Positions 46,899 through 56,199 of a DNA stretch of 64,000 bases are shown in pieces. The stretch is from Comamonas testosteroni. GTDB taxonomy: Bacteria; Pseudomonadota; Gammaproteobacteria; Burkholderiales; Burkholderiaceae_C. How positions within the stretch are numbered: position 1 is the stretch's first letter; the number at the start of each line of letters is the position of its first letter. Under the pieces are notes generated by a model. That model was not told the DNA's origin. It saw only the letters and a program-made list of their open reading frames with translations, and did no database searches. The DNA lies in contig NZ_CP129672.1 of the NCBI RefSeq assembly GCF_030505195.1, forward strand, positions 1,550,001 through 1,614,000, written 5' to 3'. The translations under genes and the position numbers were made by a program.

Positions 46899-49076
46899 TC
46901 AACGCTCGTCGCGACGCGGTGCGCGGGGCTTGCGCTCAAAGCTGCGCTCGCCACCACGTTCACCATGGGGCTGGAAAGGCTTGCCGGCACTCTGACCAAA
47001 GGCGGGACGGCGATCGCCGCCGCCGAAGCCGCGCGACTCACCACCGCGGAAGCCGCCTTCGCGGGGAGCGCCTGCATGAGCGCCTTCACGGCCACCGCCG
47101 AAGCTCTTGCGACCGAAGTCGCCGCCTTCACGGCGCTGGCCACCGCCGAAGCCGCCACGCGATTCACCGCCGCCGAAGCCGCGCGATTCGCCACCACGGA
47201 AGCCGCCGCCGCGCTGCTCGCCACGATCGCCGCCGCCGAAGCTGCCGCGGTCATCGCGACGCTCGAAGCTGCGCTCCGGGCGCTGCTCGCCACCACCGAA
47301 GCCGGGACGACCGCCGCCGAAGCCACGATCCGCACCGCGCTCGCCACGATCGCCAAAGCGATCACCGCGAGGTGCACCGCCAAAGCCGGCACGATCGCCA
47401 CCGAAGCGGTCACCGCCACGGTCGCCACCACGATCACCACCGAAACCGCCGCGGTCATTGCCACGGCCGGCGCCGAAGCTGCCGAAGCCGGACTTGCGGC
47501 CGTAGCCGTCGCCATCACGGCGACCACCAAAGCCGCCGCGACCACCAGCGCCGCCGCCACCACGGCGACCGTCACGTTCGCCAGCTGCGGGGAAACGCTG
47601 CTGGGGTTCCATGCCGGGAATGGTCTCGGCCTTGAACTGCTGACGGGTATAGCCTTCGATATCGAACACGCGGCGACGGTCACGGAATTCCGCAAACGTC
47701 ACAGCAGTACCTTCGCGACCAGCGCGGCCGGTACGACCGATACGGTGGGTGTAGTCTTCAGCCTTCATGGGCAGGCCGTAGTTGAAGACGTGGGTGATGG
47801 TGGGCACGTCGATACCGCGAGCAGCCACATCGGTAGCCACCAGGATCTGGACCTGACCGTTGCGCAGCGCCATCAGGCGGCGATTGCGCAGACCCTGGCT
47901 CAGAGCACCGTGCAGGGCCACGGCGGAGAAGCCGTCTTGCTGCAGGTCGGTAGCCAGGCCGTCACATTCCACTTGTGTGGATGCAAACACGATGGCCTGG
48001 TTGATGCTGCTGTCACGCAGCCAGTGGTCCAGCATCTTGCGCTTGTGCTGAGCGTTGTCAGCCCAGAACAGCACTTGCTTGATGCTGGCGTGCTTTTCCT
48101 GAGGCGAATCAATCGTCAGCTTCTTCACGCCGGAGCCGTTGTCGTGCATCACACGCATGGCCAGCTGTTGCACGCGGGGTGCAAACGTAGCGCTGAACAT
48201 CATGGTCTGCTTGCGCTGGGCAGTCATCACATTGACTTCAGCCAGATCGTCGGAGAAGCCCAGATCCAGCATGCGGTCAGCTTCGTCGACCACCAGGAAC
48301 TGAACCTTGTCCAGCTTGATCTGCATGGAACGCTGCAGATCCAGCAGACGGCCGGGAGTGGCCACCACGAGGTCAGCGTTTTGCAGCTTGGCAATTTGCA
48401 GCTGGTAAGGAATACCACCCACCACGTTGGCAATGCGAATGCCGCGGCAGTGCTTGACCAGCTCGATGGCGTCATGCGCCACCTGCTGGGCCAGCTCACG
48501 CGTGGGGCACAGCACCAGGGCGCCAGGTACGGCAGCCTTGAAGTTGCGGGAGTTGGTAGGGTCCTTGCGCTTGTTGCGCTTGGGCGCAGGCTCGCCCTTG
48601 GCGGCGGCTTCTGCGCACAGACGCTCGAACTCGGCCTTGGCATCGGCATCGGCTTGAGCGCGTTGCTCAATCAGGGTGTGCAGCACGGGCAGCAGGAAAG
48701 CGGCGGTCTTGCCGGAGCCGGTCTGGCTGGACACCATCAGGTCGATGAAACCGCTGGCATCAGCGGCTTCGCCCATGGCCAGAGGAATGGCCTTTTGCTG
48801 CACTTGTGTGGGCTGGGTGTAACCCAGGTCGGCCACAGCCTGAACCAGCTCTGGGGCCAGGCCCAGTTCGACGAAGCCGTTAGGGACTTCTTCAGCAGCA
48901 GTTTCTTCTGCAGCAATTTCTTCTGCAGTGTTTTCTTCAGCAGTGTTTTCTTCAGCAGCAGCGTCTTCTGCGTCCATATCAGCCAGCATGGCGTCCAGAC
49001 GGGAATCGATTTCAGGCGAAGACAAAGCAATATCAGCAGCGGCCACTTGGCCCTGCTCCAGGGAGTTTTCTGTCAT
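46899..49076 (-). CDS. DEAD-box RNA helicase with acidic N-terminus and long RGG/FGG tail
   Basis: 725 residues. An acidic N-terminal stretch (about 30-65) has repeats of the type AEENTAEE. The helicase core carries Q motif QPTQVQQKAI, motif I SSQTGSGKT, Ia PTRELAQQ, II VVDEADRMLD, III SAT and VI HRIGRTGRAGR. The last 220 or so residues are low-complexity RGG, FGG and GGDRGG repeats, a disordered RNA-binding tail. The core has a 35-residue Lys/Arg insertion between motifs I and Ia (AAAKGEPAPKRNKRKDP). Probable role: RNA unwinding in ribosome assembly, mRNA decay or cold adaptation. The start at MTENSLEQ is preferred to an ATG five codons upstream. Confidence 0.9.
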   Translation of the reverse strand: MTENSLEQGQVAAADIALSSPEIDSRLDAMLADMDAEDAAAEENTAEENTAEEIAAEETAAEEVPNGFVELGLAPELVQAVADLGYTQPTQVQQKAIPLAMGEAADASGFIDLMVSSQTGSGKTAAFLLPVLHTLIEQRAQADADAKAEFERLCAEAAAKGEPAPKRNKRKDPTNSRNFKAAVPGALVLCPTRELAQQVAHDAIELVKHCRGIRIANVVGGIPYQLQIAKLQNADLVVATPGRLLDLQRSMQIKLDKVQFLVVDEADRMLDLGFSDDLAEVNVMTAQRKQTMMFSATFAPRVQQLAMRVMHDNGSGVKKLTIDSPQEKHASIKQVLFWADNAQHKRKMLDHWLRDSSINQAIVFASTQVECDGLATDLQQDGFSAVALHGALSQGLRNRRLMALRNGQVQILVATDVAARGIDVPTITHVFNYGLPMKAEDYTHRIGRTGRAGREGTAVTFAEFRDRRRVFDIEGYTRQQFKAETIPGMEPQQRFPAAGERDGRRGGGGAGGRGGFGGRRDGDGYGRKSGFGSFGAGRGNDRGGFGGDRGGDRGGDRFGGDRAGFGGAPRGDRFGDRGERGADRGFGGGRPGFGGGEQRPERSFERRDDRGSFGGGDRGEQRGGGFRGGESRGFGGGESRGGFGGGQRREGGDFGRKSFGGGREGAHAGAPREGGFRGGESRGFGGGDRRPAFGQSAGKPFQPHGERGGERSFERKPRAPRRDER

Positions 49077-49122
49077 GAATAGCTCACGCAAAAAGCGACG
49101 CAGTCAGCGTGCTGCTCGCTTC

Positions 49123-49155
49123 TTTGACGGTTGGTTATCAACATCCACCGTCAAA
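49123..49155 (-). promoter_or_regulatory. Hairpin in the 5' leader of the DEAD-box gene
   Basis: TTTGACGGT (49123-49131) and ACCGTCAAA (49147-49155) are perfect inverted repeats with a 15-base gap, 46-79 bp upstream of the DEAD-box ATG. There is no T-run after it. It could be a leader structure or an operator. Confidence 0.4.
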
Positions 49156-49363
49156 CTTTGACTGGCCCGTTCGCAAAACGGGGCAGATGGGTGTTATGGC
49201 TTGTCGTGTCGGCTGTATGCAGGCCGTTGCACGCAAGTAAGAACCCGGTGTGTGATGGAGATGCGCAAAAATTACCCATTGATCGGGTAAGCAGCGCATT
49301 GTCGCACGCCCCGGGTTTTCCCGCAAGTGGCAGGGCTATACACCCTGGCCCGCCACCGCGCCA

Positions 49364-49972
49364 TCAGACACTGAGCAGCTGGCGGCGGTAATGCTGCAGC
49401 TCGTCGATCGACTCGTGCACATCGGCAAGGGCCGTGTGGCGCTGTGCCTTCTTGAAGGAGGTATAGGCCTCGGGCTTCCAGCGCTTGGCCAGTTCCTTGA
49501 GCGTGCTCACGTCGATATTGCGATAGTGAAAGAAATTGTTGAGCTTGGGCATGTAGCGCTCCATGAAGCGCCTGTCCTGACCGATGCTGTTGCCGCACAG
49601 CGGCGTCTTGCCCTTGGGCACGTATTTGCCCAGAAAAGCAATCAGCGCGGCTTCCGCCTCGGCTTCGCTGATGGTCGAGGCCTTGACCTTGTCGATCAGG
49701 CCGCTTTTGCCATGCGTGCCCTTGTTCCAGGCATCCATGCCGCCCAGCAGCTCGTCGGACTGATGAATGGCGAATACCGGGCCTTCGACGCGAATCTGCA
49801 GATCGGAGCTGCTGACCACCACGGCAATCTCGATGATTCGATCATGATCGGGGTTCAGCCCCGTCATTTCGCAGTCAAGCCACACCATATTGAGATCGGA
49901 TTTGGGCAGAACCGGTGGGGTAGCGGCCACGGGGGCGGCGCTGACGGAATTCGTACAGGAAGCTTCAGACAT
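49364..49972 (-). CDS. orn: Oligoribonuclease
   Basis: 202 residues, DEDDh 3'-5' exoribonuclease. Catalytic residues are Asp33/Glu35 in WLDCEMTGL, the Asp in [11 protein letters not shown] and His/Asp in [11 protein letters not shown]. It degrades 2-5 nt RNA fragments and pGpG from c-di-GMP breakdown. An unusual Ala/Pro-rich extension of about 27 residues precedes the conserved [10 protein letters not shown] start. It is divergent from the M48 protease gene, with only 30 bp between starts. Confidence 0.95.
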   Translation of the reverse strand: MSEASCTNSVSAAPVAATPPVLPKSDLNMVWLDCEMTGLNPDHDRIIEIAVVVSSSDLQIRVEGPVFAIHQSDELLGGMDAWNKGTHGKSGLIDKVKASTISEAEAEAALIAFLGKYVPKGKTPLCGNSIGQDRRFMERYMPKLNNFFHYRNIDVSTLKELAKRWKPEAYTSFKKAQRHTALADVHESIDELQHYRRQLLSV

Positions 49973-50002
49973 GGCGCAAATTGTCGCCTACACTGCCAAT
50001 AC

Positions 50003-51304
50003 ATGGCTTCCAAACTAGATTTCACACTGGCACTTTCGCTGCTGTTTGCGACGGCCGTGGCCCTGCAATGGCTGCTGCGCGTGTGGCTTGTTTCGCGCCA
50101 GGTTCGCCATGTGGCCACCCATCGCGGTGCCGTGCCGCCGGCATTCGCCCATCGCATCAGCCTGTCCGCCCACCAGAAAGCGGCCGACTACACGCTTGCC
50201 AAGGCCAAGGTGTCGCTGATCGACATCGCACTGTCGGCCGCCGTGCTGCTGTGCTGGACGCTGCTGGGCGGGCTGGACTGGCTCAACCGCTGGCTGCTCG
50301 CGTTCATGGACCCCGGCCTGTGGCAGCAGTTGGCGCTGCTAGCCGGCTTTGCCGTGATCTCGGCGCTGATCGAGCTGCCGTTGTCGCTCTATCAGACCTT
50401 CAGGCTGGAGCAGCGCTTCGGCTTCAACCAGATGACGCCAGGCCTGTGGCTGGGCGACCTGCTCAAGTCAACGCTGGTGACCGCCATCATCGGCCTGCCG
50501 CTGGCGGCCCTGATTCTCTGGCTCATGGGCGGGGCCGGGCCGCTGTGGTGGCTCTGGGCCTGGGGCGCCTGGACGGCTTTCAATCTGCTGCTGATGTGGA
50601 TTTTCCCCAGCTTTATCGCACCGCTGTTCAACAAGTTCGAGCCGCTGGCCGATGAAAGCCTCAAGAGCCGCGTGACCCGGCTGATGGAGCGCTGCGGCTT
50701 TGCGGCCAAAGGACTGTTCGTGATGGACGGAAGCCGCCGCTCGGCGCATGCCAACGCCTATTTCACGGGCTTCGGCAATTCCAAGCGCGTGGTCTTCTTC
50801 GACACCCTGCTCAGGCAGCTCAGCCCCGGCGAAGTCGAAGCCGTGCTGGCGCACGAGCTGGGCCACTTCAAGCACAAGCACATCAGCAAGCGCATGGCCT
50901 TGATGTTTGGCGCCTCGCTGCTGGGCTTTGCGCTGCTGGGCTGGCTCAGTCAGCAACTCTGGTTCTACACGGGACTCGGAGTCTCGGCGCTGCTGGGCCC
51001 GAACATCGACGTGGCTGCCGACAACAATGCGCTGGCCCTGCTGCTGTTCATGCTGGCAGTGCCGGTGTTCAGCTTCTTTCTCACACCGCTGATGTCCGCC
51101 ATGTCGCGCCGCGACGAGTTCGAGGCCGATGCCTATGCCATGCAGCAGGCCGATGGCGCACAGCTGGCTTCGGCACTGCTCAAGCTTTACGAGGACAATG
51201 CGTCCACACTCACACCAGACCCATGGTATGTGAGCTTTTACTATTCACATCCTCCTGCCGTGGATCGCCTGGCGCGCATGCCGGCTCCCGCAGGCAGCTT
51301 GTAA
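50003..51304 (+). CDS. M48-family integral membrane metalloprotease (Ste24/CAAX type)
   Basis: 433 residues with several transmembrane helices, as in Ste24/HtpX-like proteases. The zinc motif HELGH (284-288) and downstream Glu ligand in DEFEADAYAM are intact; the C-terminal YSHPPAVDRLARM is typical of the family. An N-terminal Peptidase_M48_N region occupies about residues 30-210. It probably clips or removes membrane proteins at the inner membrane. It is first of a same-strand run with the pterin dehydratase and rsgA (19 and 5 bp gaps). Confidence 0.9.
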   Translation: MASKLDFTLALSLLFATAVALQWLLRVWLVSRQVRHVATHRGAVPPAFAHRISLSAHQKAADYTLAKAKVSLIDIALSAAVLLCWTLLGGLDWLNRWLLAFMDPGLWQQLALLAGFAVISALIELPLSLYQTFRLEQRFGFNQMTPGLWLGDLLKSTLVTAIIGLPLAALILWLMGGAGPLWWLWAWGAWTAFNLLLMWIFPSFIAPLFNKFEPLADESLKSRVTRLMERCGFAAKGLFVMDGSRRSAHANAYFTGFGNSKRVVFFDTLLRQLSPGEVEAVLAHELGHFKHKHISKRMALMFGASLLGFALLGWLSQQLWFYTGLGVSALLGPNIDVAADNNALALLLFMLAVPVFSFFLTPLMSAMSRRDEFEADAYAMQQADGAQLASALLKLYEDNASTLTPDPWYVSFYYSHPPAVDRLARMPAPAGSL

Positions 51305-51323
51305 CACCACAACGGTTTCAGAC

Positions 51324-51662
51324 ATGAGCACACCCACACTGCAACAAAAAGACTGGTCCCAACTCAAGCGCAGCGCCTTGAGCACAGAGCAAGTGCAAGA
51401 GCAGCTGGCAGCCCTTGAGGGCTGGGAGCTGTCGGCCGGCCATGCGGCCATCAGCAAGACCTTCCGTTTCGTGAACTTCTACGAAACCATGGCCTTTGTG
51501 AACGCGCTGGCCCTGATTGCCCATCAGCAGGACCACCACCCCGATCTGGAAGTCGGCTACAACCGCTGCAAGGTCAGCCTCAATACCCATGATGTGGGCG
51601 GCATCTCCGAGACCGACATCGACTGCGCACGCCGCATCGAAGCACTGCTGAATCCGGCCTGA
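51324..51662 (+). CDS. 4a-hydroxytetrahydrobiopterin (pterin-4-alpha-carbinolamine) dehydratase
   Basis: 112 residues. The active-site histidines lie in HQQDHHPDLEV (67-77), with the family pattern WELS...AISKTFRFVNFYETMAFVNA before it. It dehydrates carbinolamine pterins formed by aromatic amino acid hydroxylases. No phenylalanine hydroxylase gene is in the window, so its partner is elsewhere or it serves another pterin pathway. It sits between an M48 protease and rsgA in a tight run. Confidence 0.92.
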   Translation: MSTPTLQQKDWSQLKRSALSTEQVQEQLAALEGWELSAGHAAISKTFRFVNFYETMAFVNALALIAHQQDHHPDLEVGYNRCKVSLNTHDVGGISETDIDCARRIEALLNPA

Positions 51663-51667
51663 TCCTT

Positions 51668-52654
51668 ATGGCAAAACAAGGACGGCGCCAAGGCGCCCAA
51701 GCAGCAGGCGGCACCCAGACAGGCCTGGTGGTCGCAAGTTATGGCCGCCACTGCGTGGTCGAGACCCCGGACGGCGAGCGCCGCATCTGCCATCCGCGCG
51801 GCAAGAAAAGCCAGGCCGTGGTGGGCGACCATGTGCAATGGCTGGCCCCCCCACCCGGCCAGGGCGATGAAGGCACGATCGAAAAAGTCGTGGAGCGCCG
51901 CAACGTCTTCTACCGCCAGGATGACATTCGCACCAAGACCTTTGCAGCCAACCTGGACCAGCTCCTGATTCTGATAGCCGCCGAGCCGGTATTCAGCGAA
52001 GTGCAGCTCGCCCGCGCCCTGATCGCCGCCGAGGCCGCGCACATCAAGCCCATCATTGCGCTCAACAAGATGGACTTGGAAGAGCCTTTTCTGCGCGCCT
52101 GGCAGCGGCTGGAGCCCTACCGGAGCATGCGCGATGCAGCGGACGCGGCGCCGCACTACATGGTGCTGCCGCTGTCGCTGGAAGATGCGGACGATGAAGA
52201 CCGCGATGCCATCATCGGTCTGCTGCAAGGCAAGACCACGCTGGTTCTCGGCCCTTCGGGCGTAGGCAAGAGCACCTTGATCAACTTGCTGCTGCCCGAT
52301 GCCAAGGTGGCGACCAACGAAATTTCGCAGGCGCTGAACACCGGCAAGCACACCACGACCAGCACCACCTTGTACTGGGTGGATGAGGCACGCACCACGG
52401 CCATCATTGACTCGCCCGGATTTCAGGAGTTCGGCCTCTATCACATTGCCGCCACGCAACTGGCCGCCTGCATGCCCGACATCGGCGCGCTGGCAGACGA
52501 GTGCAAGTTCTACAACTGCACCCATCTGCATGAGCCTGGCTGCGCCGTCATGGCCCAGGTCGAAGCGCAGGACAGCCCCCACGCCATCAGCGCCAACCGC
52601 TACCGGATCTATGGCGAGCTGTTCGAGGAATTGAGTCAGGAGCCCCGCTACTGA
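51668..52654 (+). CDS. rsgA: Ribosome small-subunit-dependent GTPase A
   Basis: 328 residues: N-terminal OB-fold (about 1-85), then a circularly permuted GTPase with G4 NKMD (133-136) ahead of G1 GPSGVGKST (about 195-203) and G3 DSPGFQEF, and a C-terminal zinc-binding domain with the Cys-Cys-His-Cys ligands in CKFYNCTHLHEPGC. It helps mature the 30S subunit near helix 44. The gap to the preceding gene is only 5 bp. Confidence 0.95.
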   Translation: MAKQGRRQGAQAAGGTQTGLVVASYGRHCVVETPDGERRICHPRGKKSQAVVGDHVQWLAPPPGQGDEGTIEKVVERRNVFYRQDDIRTKTFAANLDQLLILIAAEPVFSEVQLARALIAAEAAHIKPIIALNKMDLEEPFLRAWQRLEPYRSMRDAADAAPHYMVLPLSLEDADDEDRDAIIGLLQGKTTLVLGPSGVGKSTLINLLLPDAKVATNEISQALNTGKHTTTSTTLYWVDEARTTAIIDSPGFQEFGLYHIAATQLAACMPDIGALADECKFYNCTHLHEPGCAVMAQVEAQDSPHAISANRYRIYGELFEELSQEPRY

Positions 52655-52797
52655 GCGCCAGGCCCGCCAAGCCGGAAGGCCGCGCCATACGAGAGCAATT
52701 TCAGCGTTTGCCACGCAGCCATTCCAGGCCCGATGAGCGCCGGCACGATTGCGCCGCATCCGGGATAGACTGCCGACCACAACCCGGTGTTCACGCC

Positions 52798-53688
52798 ATG
52801 AAACCCAGAGTTTTTCAGCCCTGCTTGCAAGCCGCCCTCGCCGTCGCGCTGTCTGCGGGCATGAGTCTGTGCTGGGCCCAGGGCACGGAGCCCGCCCCCA
52901 GTTGGGACGACGAGCCGCCCACGCTGTCTCGCTGGATCGAAGAGGGTTACAAGGCCGAGCAGCGCCAGCAGCCATGGCGCGCCGCCCAGCGTTATTGCGC
53001 GGCGGCACGCTATGGCAGCCTCGAGGCCCAATACCGGCTGGGCCGGCTGCTGCTGCTGGGCCGAGGCATGACACCCGACCCTGCCACGGGCACGACGCTG
53101 CTGGCCCTGGCCGCCCAGCGCGGACATGAGAAAGCCCAGCTGCTGCTGGCCGGCAAGCTGCCCGGCGACCGGCTGCCCGACTGCCTGACCCAGGGCGATG
53201 CGCCCGCACAGGAGTTTCTGGAGGCCAGCCAGGAGGCGGTCCCCCACGAGGTGGTGGCCAGCTATGTGAGCAGTCTGCCCAGGCAGAAGCGGCGCATGGC
53301 CGAGCTGGTGCAGCGACTCGCGCCCCGGTTCTCGATCGATCCGAGGCTGGCACTGGCCATTGTGCGCTCGGAGTCGAATTTCGAGGCGCAGGCGCTGTCG
53401 CCGCGCAACGCTCAAGGCCTCATGCAACTCATTCCCGAGACGGCCGAGCGTTTTGGCGTGCGCGACGCCTGGAATCCCGAGCAGAACGTGCGTGGCGGCC
53501 TGGCCTACCTGCGCTGGCTGCTGGAGCGCTTCGAGGGCGATGTGGCACTGGTATCGGCCGCCTACAACGCGGGCGAGGGAACCGTGCAGCAATATGGCGG
53601 TGTGCCTCCTTATGCGGAGACGCGTGAATATGTGCGACGCATACTGAGCTTCTATCGCGCCACGCGCCACGAGCGTCCTGCTCGCTGA
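52798..53688 (+). CDS. Lytic transglycosylase (SLT domain) with Sel1-like repeats
   Basis: 296 residues. A signal peptide (1-28, cleavage after CWA) is followed by two or so Sel1/TPR-like repeats (about 62-118: RYGSLEAQYRLGRLLLLGRG) and a C-terminal SLT domain. The catalytic Glu192 lies in IVRSESNFEAQALSPRNAQG, followed by LMQLIPETAERFGV and AAYNAGEGTVQQYGG. It cleaves peptidoglycan glycan strands in the periplasm with formation of 1,6-anhydro ends. The start at MKPRVFQPC is preferred because it begins the signal peptide; the frame is open 30 codons further upstream. Confidence 0.9.
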   Translation: MKPRVFQPCLQAALAVALSAGMSLCWAQGTEPAPSWDDEPPTLSRWIEEGYKAEQRQQPWRAAQRYCAAARYGSLEAQYRLGRLLLLGRGMTPDPATGTTLLALAAQRGHEKAQLLLAGKLPGDRLPDCLTQGDAPAQEFLEASQEAVPHEVVASYVSSLPRQKRRMAELVQRLAPRFSIDPRLALAIVRSESNFEAQALSPRNAQGLMQLIPETAERFGVRDAWNPEQNVRGGLAYLRWLLERFEGDVALVSAAYNAGEGTVQQYGGVPPYAETREYVRRILSFYRATRHERPAR

Positions 53689-53834
53689 TGGCACCTTGAA
53701 CCGCGCCCAGCATGCCCGTCGCACCTGAGCCACCTTCGCATGTGGCACTGCGCAGCGCAGCACCTCGGTGAGCCTCTGCGGCTCAAACGCTCATGCGCCC
53801 AGCTGCTGCCACGCAAAAGGCCATGTCCGGGTGC

Positions 53835-54818
53835 TCACCCGAGCAGACGGGCAAAGGTCAGCAAGGCCAGCAGCAAAAGCCAGACCACGACCGAACGCCA
53901 GACCAGCCCCACCACACTGCGAAGATGAGACATTTCCGGCTCTCGTCCCGGAGTGACATCGCTGCCCGCCCAGTGTGCATCGTCGCCCTCTTCACCGTCA
54001 GCTGCATCGCGAAAGCGCAAGGCCTCGCCCCCCAGGCGTACATTGATGGCACCCGCAGTGGCGGCCAGAATCACGCCATCGTTGTCATTGGGAAAGCGCT
54101 GCGCATAGACGCGCCAGTTGTCTATGGCTTCTTCAAAGCTGCCCACCATGGCAAAGGACAGCGCCGTCAGCCGCGCCGGCAACCAATCGATCACATACCA
54201 GGCCTTGGCTGCGGCAGACTGCAAACGCTCGCTGGTTGGCGCCCGCAGCCCTTCCGCCCCCTTGCGCGACCAGGCACGCGACAGGTATTCAGCCATGCGG
54301 TAGAGAATGGCCCCCAGCGGCCCCAGTCCCAGGGCCGAGAGAATCGAAAACCAGAACAGCACGCCAAACACATGGCGGTGTGCTGCCAGCACCGAGTACT
54401 CGATGACGTGGCGTACCACCTCGCTGCGCGGCACCTCGCTGGCATCGACCTGCTGCCAGTCGGCCAGGGCCTGGCGGGCGGCAAATTCATCGCCGGCATC
54501 GAGCGCATCGCGAATCCGCGTGAAATGGTGGCTGAACTGGCGGAAACCCAGCGTGACATAAAGCACGGCGACGTTCCACAGCATCGCGACGGGCCAGCCA
54601 ATGAACTCCATCAGCGCCCAGAATATGCCCAGCACGATAAGACTGGGCAGCAGCACGGCCATGGCCCAGGCCAGCCAGCCGTGATGGGGCTTGCCCGCAT
54701 CGAAGTTGCTGCGCACGGTCACGGTCCAGGCGCGGTAACCGGCCTGTACCAGGTTGGACCGGGCCAGCGGACGTGCCTGCTCCAGCAGCAGTGCGATCAG
54801 GATGGCAAAAAAGCTCAT
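53835..54818 (-). CDS. CobD/CbiB-family membrane protein
   Basis: 327-residue integral membrane protein. It starts with FFAILIALLLEQARPL and shows the CobD/CbiB fold pattern WYVIDWLPARLTALSFAMVG and FPNDNDGVILAATAGAINVRLGG. Real CobD makes adenosylcobinamide with aminopropanol, but no cobalamin gene is nearby, and many betaproteobacteria keep an isolated member here. An AmpE-like signalling role is the other possibility. Function uncertain. Confidence 0.78.
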   Translation of the reverse strand: MSFFAILIALLLEQARPLARSNLVQAGYRAWTVTVRSNFDAGKPHHGWLAWAMAVLLPSLIVLGIFWALMEFIGWPVAMLWNVAVLYVTLGFRQFSHHFTRIRDALDAGDEFAARQALADWQQVDASEVPRSEVVRHVIEYSVLAAHRHVFGVLFWFSILSALGLGPLGAILYRMAEYLSRAWSRKGAEGLRAPTSERLQSAAAKAWYVIDWLPARLTALSFAMVGSFEEAIDNWRVYAQRFPNDNDGVILAATAGAINVRLGGEALRFRDAADGEEGDDAHWAGSDVTPGREPEMSHLRSVVGLVWRSVVVWLLLLALLTFARLLG

Positions 54819-54865
54819 TGCTTCATCATAGCGGCGCTGTTTGTCGGCTCGTTACAACTGCTGTC

Positions 54866-55564
54866 TCAAGCCGCCAAAAAACGATAAAGATTGCGCAACA
54901 TGCCTGCTGTCGCACCCCAGATATAGCGTTGCTGCTCACCATCCTGATAGGGCATGGCAAACCATTCGCGATCCACGCCCTGCCACTGCATGGCATGACG
55001 CTCATGATGCGCGGGATTGAGCAGATAGGACAGCGGAACCTCGAACAGATCCGCCACCTCCCCCGGGTTGGGGAAGTAGCTGGCCTGCGGGTGGACCAGA
55101 GCCACCACAGGGGTGATGTGGAACGCGGTCCCCGTCACATAAATCGGCAGGCGCCCCAGCACCTCGACATTCCTCGGGGCCAGCCCGACTTCCTCATGCG
55201 CCTCGCGCACCGCCGTGGCCTCAGCGGATACATCCTGCGGGTCGCGCTTGCCGCCGGGAAAGGCCACCTGGCCCGAGTGCGTGGACAGCCCGGCCGAGCG
55301 CACGGTCAGCAATACCGTGGGCTGCTCGCGCATGACGATGGGCACGAGCACGGCCGCGTCGGAGGGCTGCCTGGCGGTGATGCGTTTTTCCTGCATGGCC
55401 TCGGGCAGCCATTGCGGCGGCTGGGCAAAGCGCGTGCGCAGGGCCTGCGGCGTCTGCGCATCCAGCGGCACGGCCGGCAGCTGGCTGTCTCTACCCAGCA
55501 GGCGCGCCTGGCGCGGATCAACAATGCCCAACACGGGGAGCGAAGAATTATCAGTTGCAGGCAT
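54866..55564 (-). CDS. NUDIX CoA pyrophosphatase (NudL-like)
   Basis: 232 residues. The CoA-pyrophosphatase subfamily motif LLTVRSAGLSTHSGQVAFPG runs straight into the Nudix box, G-KRDPQ-D and then REAHEEVGL. The box has Asp in place of the usual first Glu, as is normal in this subfamily. It hydrolyses coenzyme A and acyl-CoAs to phosphopantetheine and 3',5'-ADP. It lies downstream of rplS but is separated by the rplS terminator, so it is probably expressed independently. Confidence 0.87.
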   Translation of the reverse strand: MPATDNSSLPVLGIVDPRQARLLGRDSQLPAVPLDAQTPQALRTRFAQPPQWLPEAMQEKRITARQPSDAAVLVPIVMREQPTVLLTVRSAGLSTHSGQVAFPGGKRDPQDVSAEATAVREAHEEVGLAPRNVEVLGRLPIYVTGTAFHITPVVALVHPQASYFPNPGEVADLFEVPLSYLLNPAHHERHAMQWQGVDREWFAMPYQDGEQQRYIWGATAGMLRNLYRFLAA

Positions 55565-55615
55565 GTAGGTGTTCAGCCAAAACCAAAAGCAAGAATCACA
55601 AAGCCAAGGCCGGCA

Positions 55616-55651
55616 TAAAAAAAGCCGCCACAGCGAACTGTAGCGGCTTTT
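55616..55651 (-). terminator. Terminator of rplS and the rpsP operon
   Basis: On the minus strand AAAAGCCGCTACAG and CTGTGGCGGCTTTT pair (one G-U) around a TTCG tetraloop and end in a T-run. It lies 24 bp after the rplS stop. Confidence 0.93.
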
Positions 55652-55675
55652 ACGGAATCGCTTCCGGTACGCGTA

Positions 55676-56062
55676 TTACACGGCTGCAGCAGCAGTCTTG
55701 TTAACGCGCTGGGGCAGCTTTTCCTTGATACGAGCAGACTTGCCGCTGCGCTCACGCAGGTAGTACAGCTTGGCACGACGCACATCACCGCGACGCTTGA
55801 CTTCGATCTTGGCGATCAGGGGAGAGTAGGTCTGGAACGTACGTTCCACGCCTTCGCCGCTGGAGATCTTGCGCACTGTGAAGCCGCTGTTCAGGCCGCG
55901 ATTACGCTTGGCAATCACCACGCCTTCGTAAGCCTGCACGCGCTTACGGCTACCTTCCACCACATTCACGCTCACGATGACGGTGTCACCGGGGGCGAAT
56001 TCGGGGATGGTCTTGTTCAGGCGAGCGATTTCTTCTTGCTCGAGGGTCTGGATCAGATTCAT
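55676..56062 (-). CDS. rplS: 50S ribosomal protein L19
   Basis: 128 residues. L19 signature elements are [33 protein letters not shown] and the basic [18 protein letters not shown]; the Lys/Ala-rich tail is slightly longer than in E. coli (115 residues). It contacts the 30S subunit at the subunit interface. It is the last gene of rpsP-rimM-trmD-rplS, 137 bp after trmD, a gap large enough for a separate promoter. Confidence 0.97.
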   Translation of the reverse strand: MNLIQTLEQEEIARLNKTIPEFAPGDTVIVSVNVVEGSRKRVQAYEGVVIAKRNRGLNSGFTVRKISSGEGVERTFQTYSPLIAKIEVKRRGDVRRAKLYYLRERSGKSARIKEKLPQRVNKTAAAAV

Positions 56063-56199
56063 GATTTAGTCCACCTTGATCTTGTCCGCGCCAGAATTGG
56101 CAAGCACCGGGATTGGTGCTATTGCTGCATTAAGCGAGCTGCCGAAGCGGCTCCGCCATTTCCTTGCAGCGGCCGGATAGAGGATCAAAGAGCCTGAGA

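Noticed and set aside
46920..47600. Minisatellite or CRISPR-like repeat DNA
   Set aside because: The periodicity comes from RGG/FGG codons of the DEAD-box C-terminal tail and stays in frame.
46965..49082. 705-codon Ala/Thr-rich frame opposite the DEAD-box gene
   Set aside because: Antisense translation of the RGG repeat region and helicase core; low complexity without independent support.
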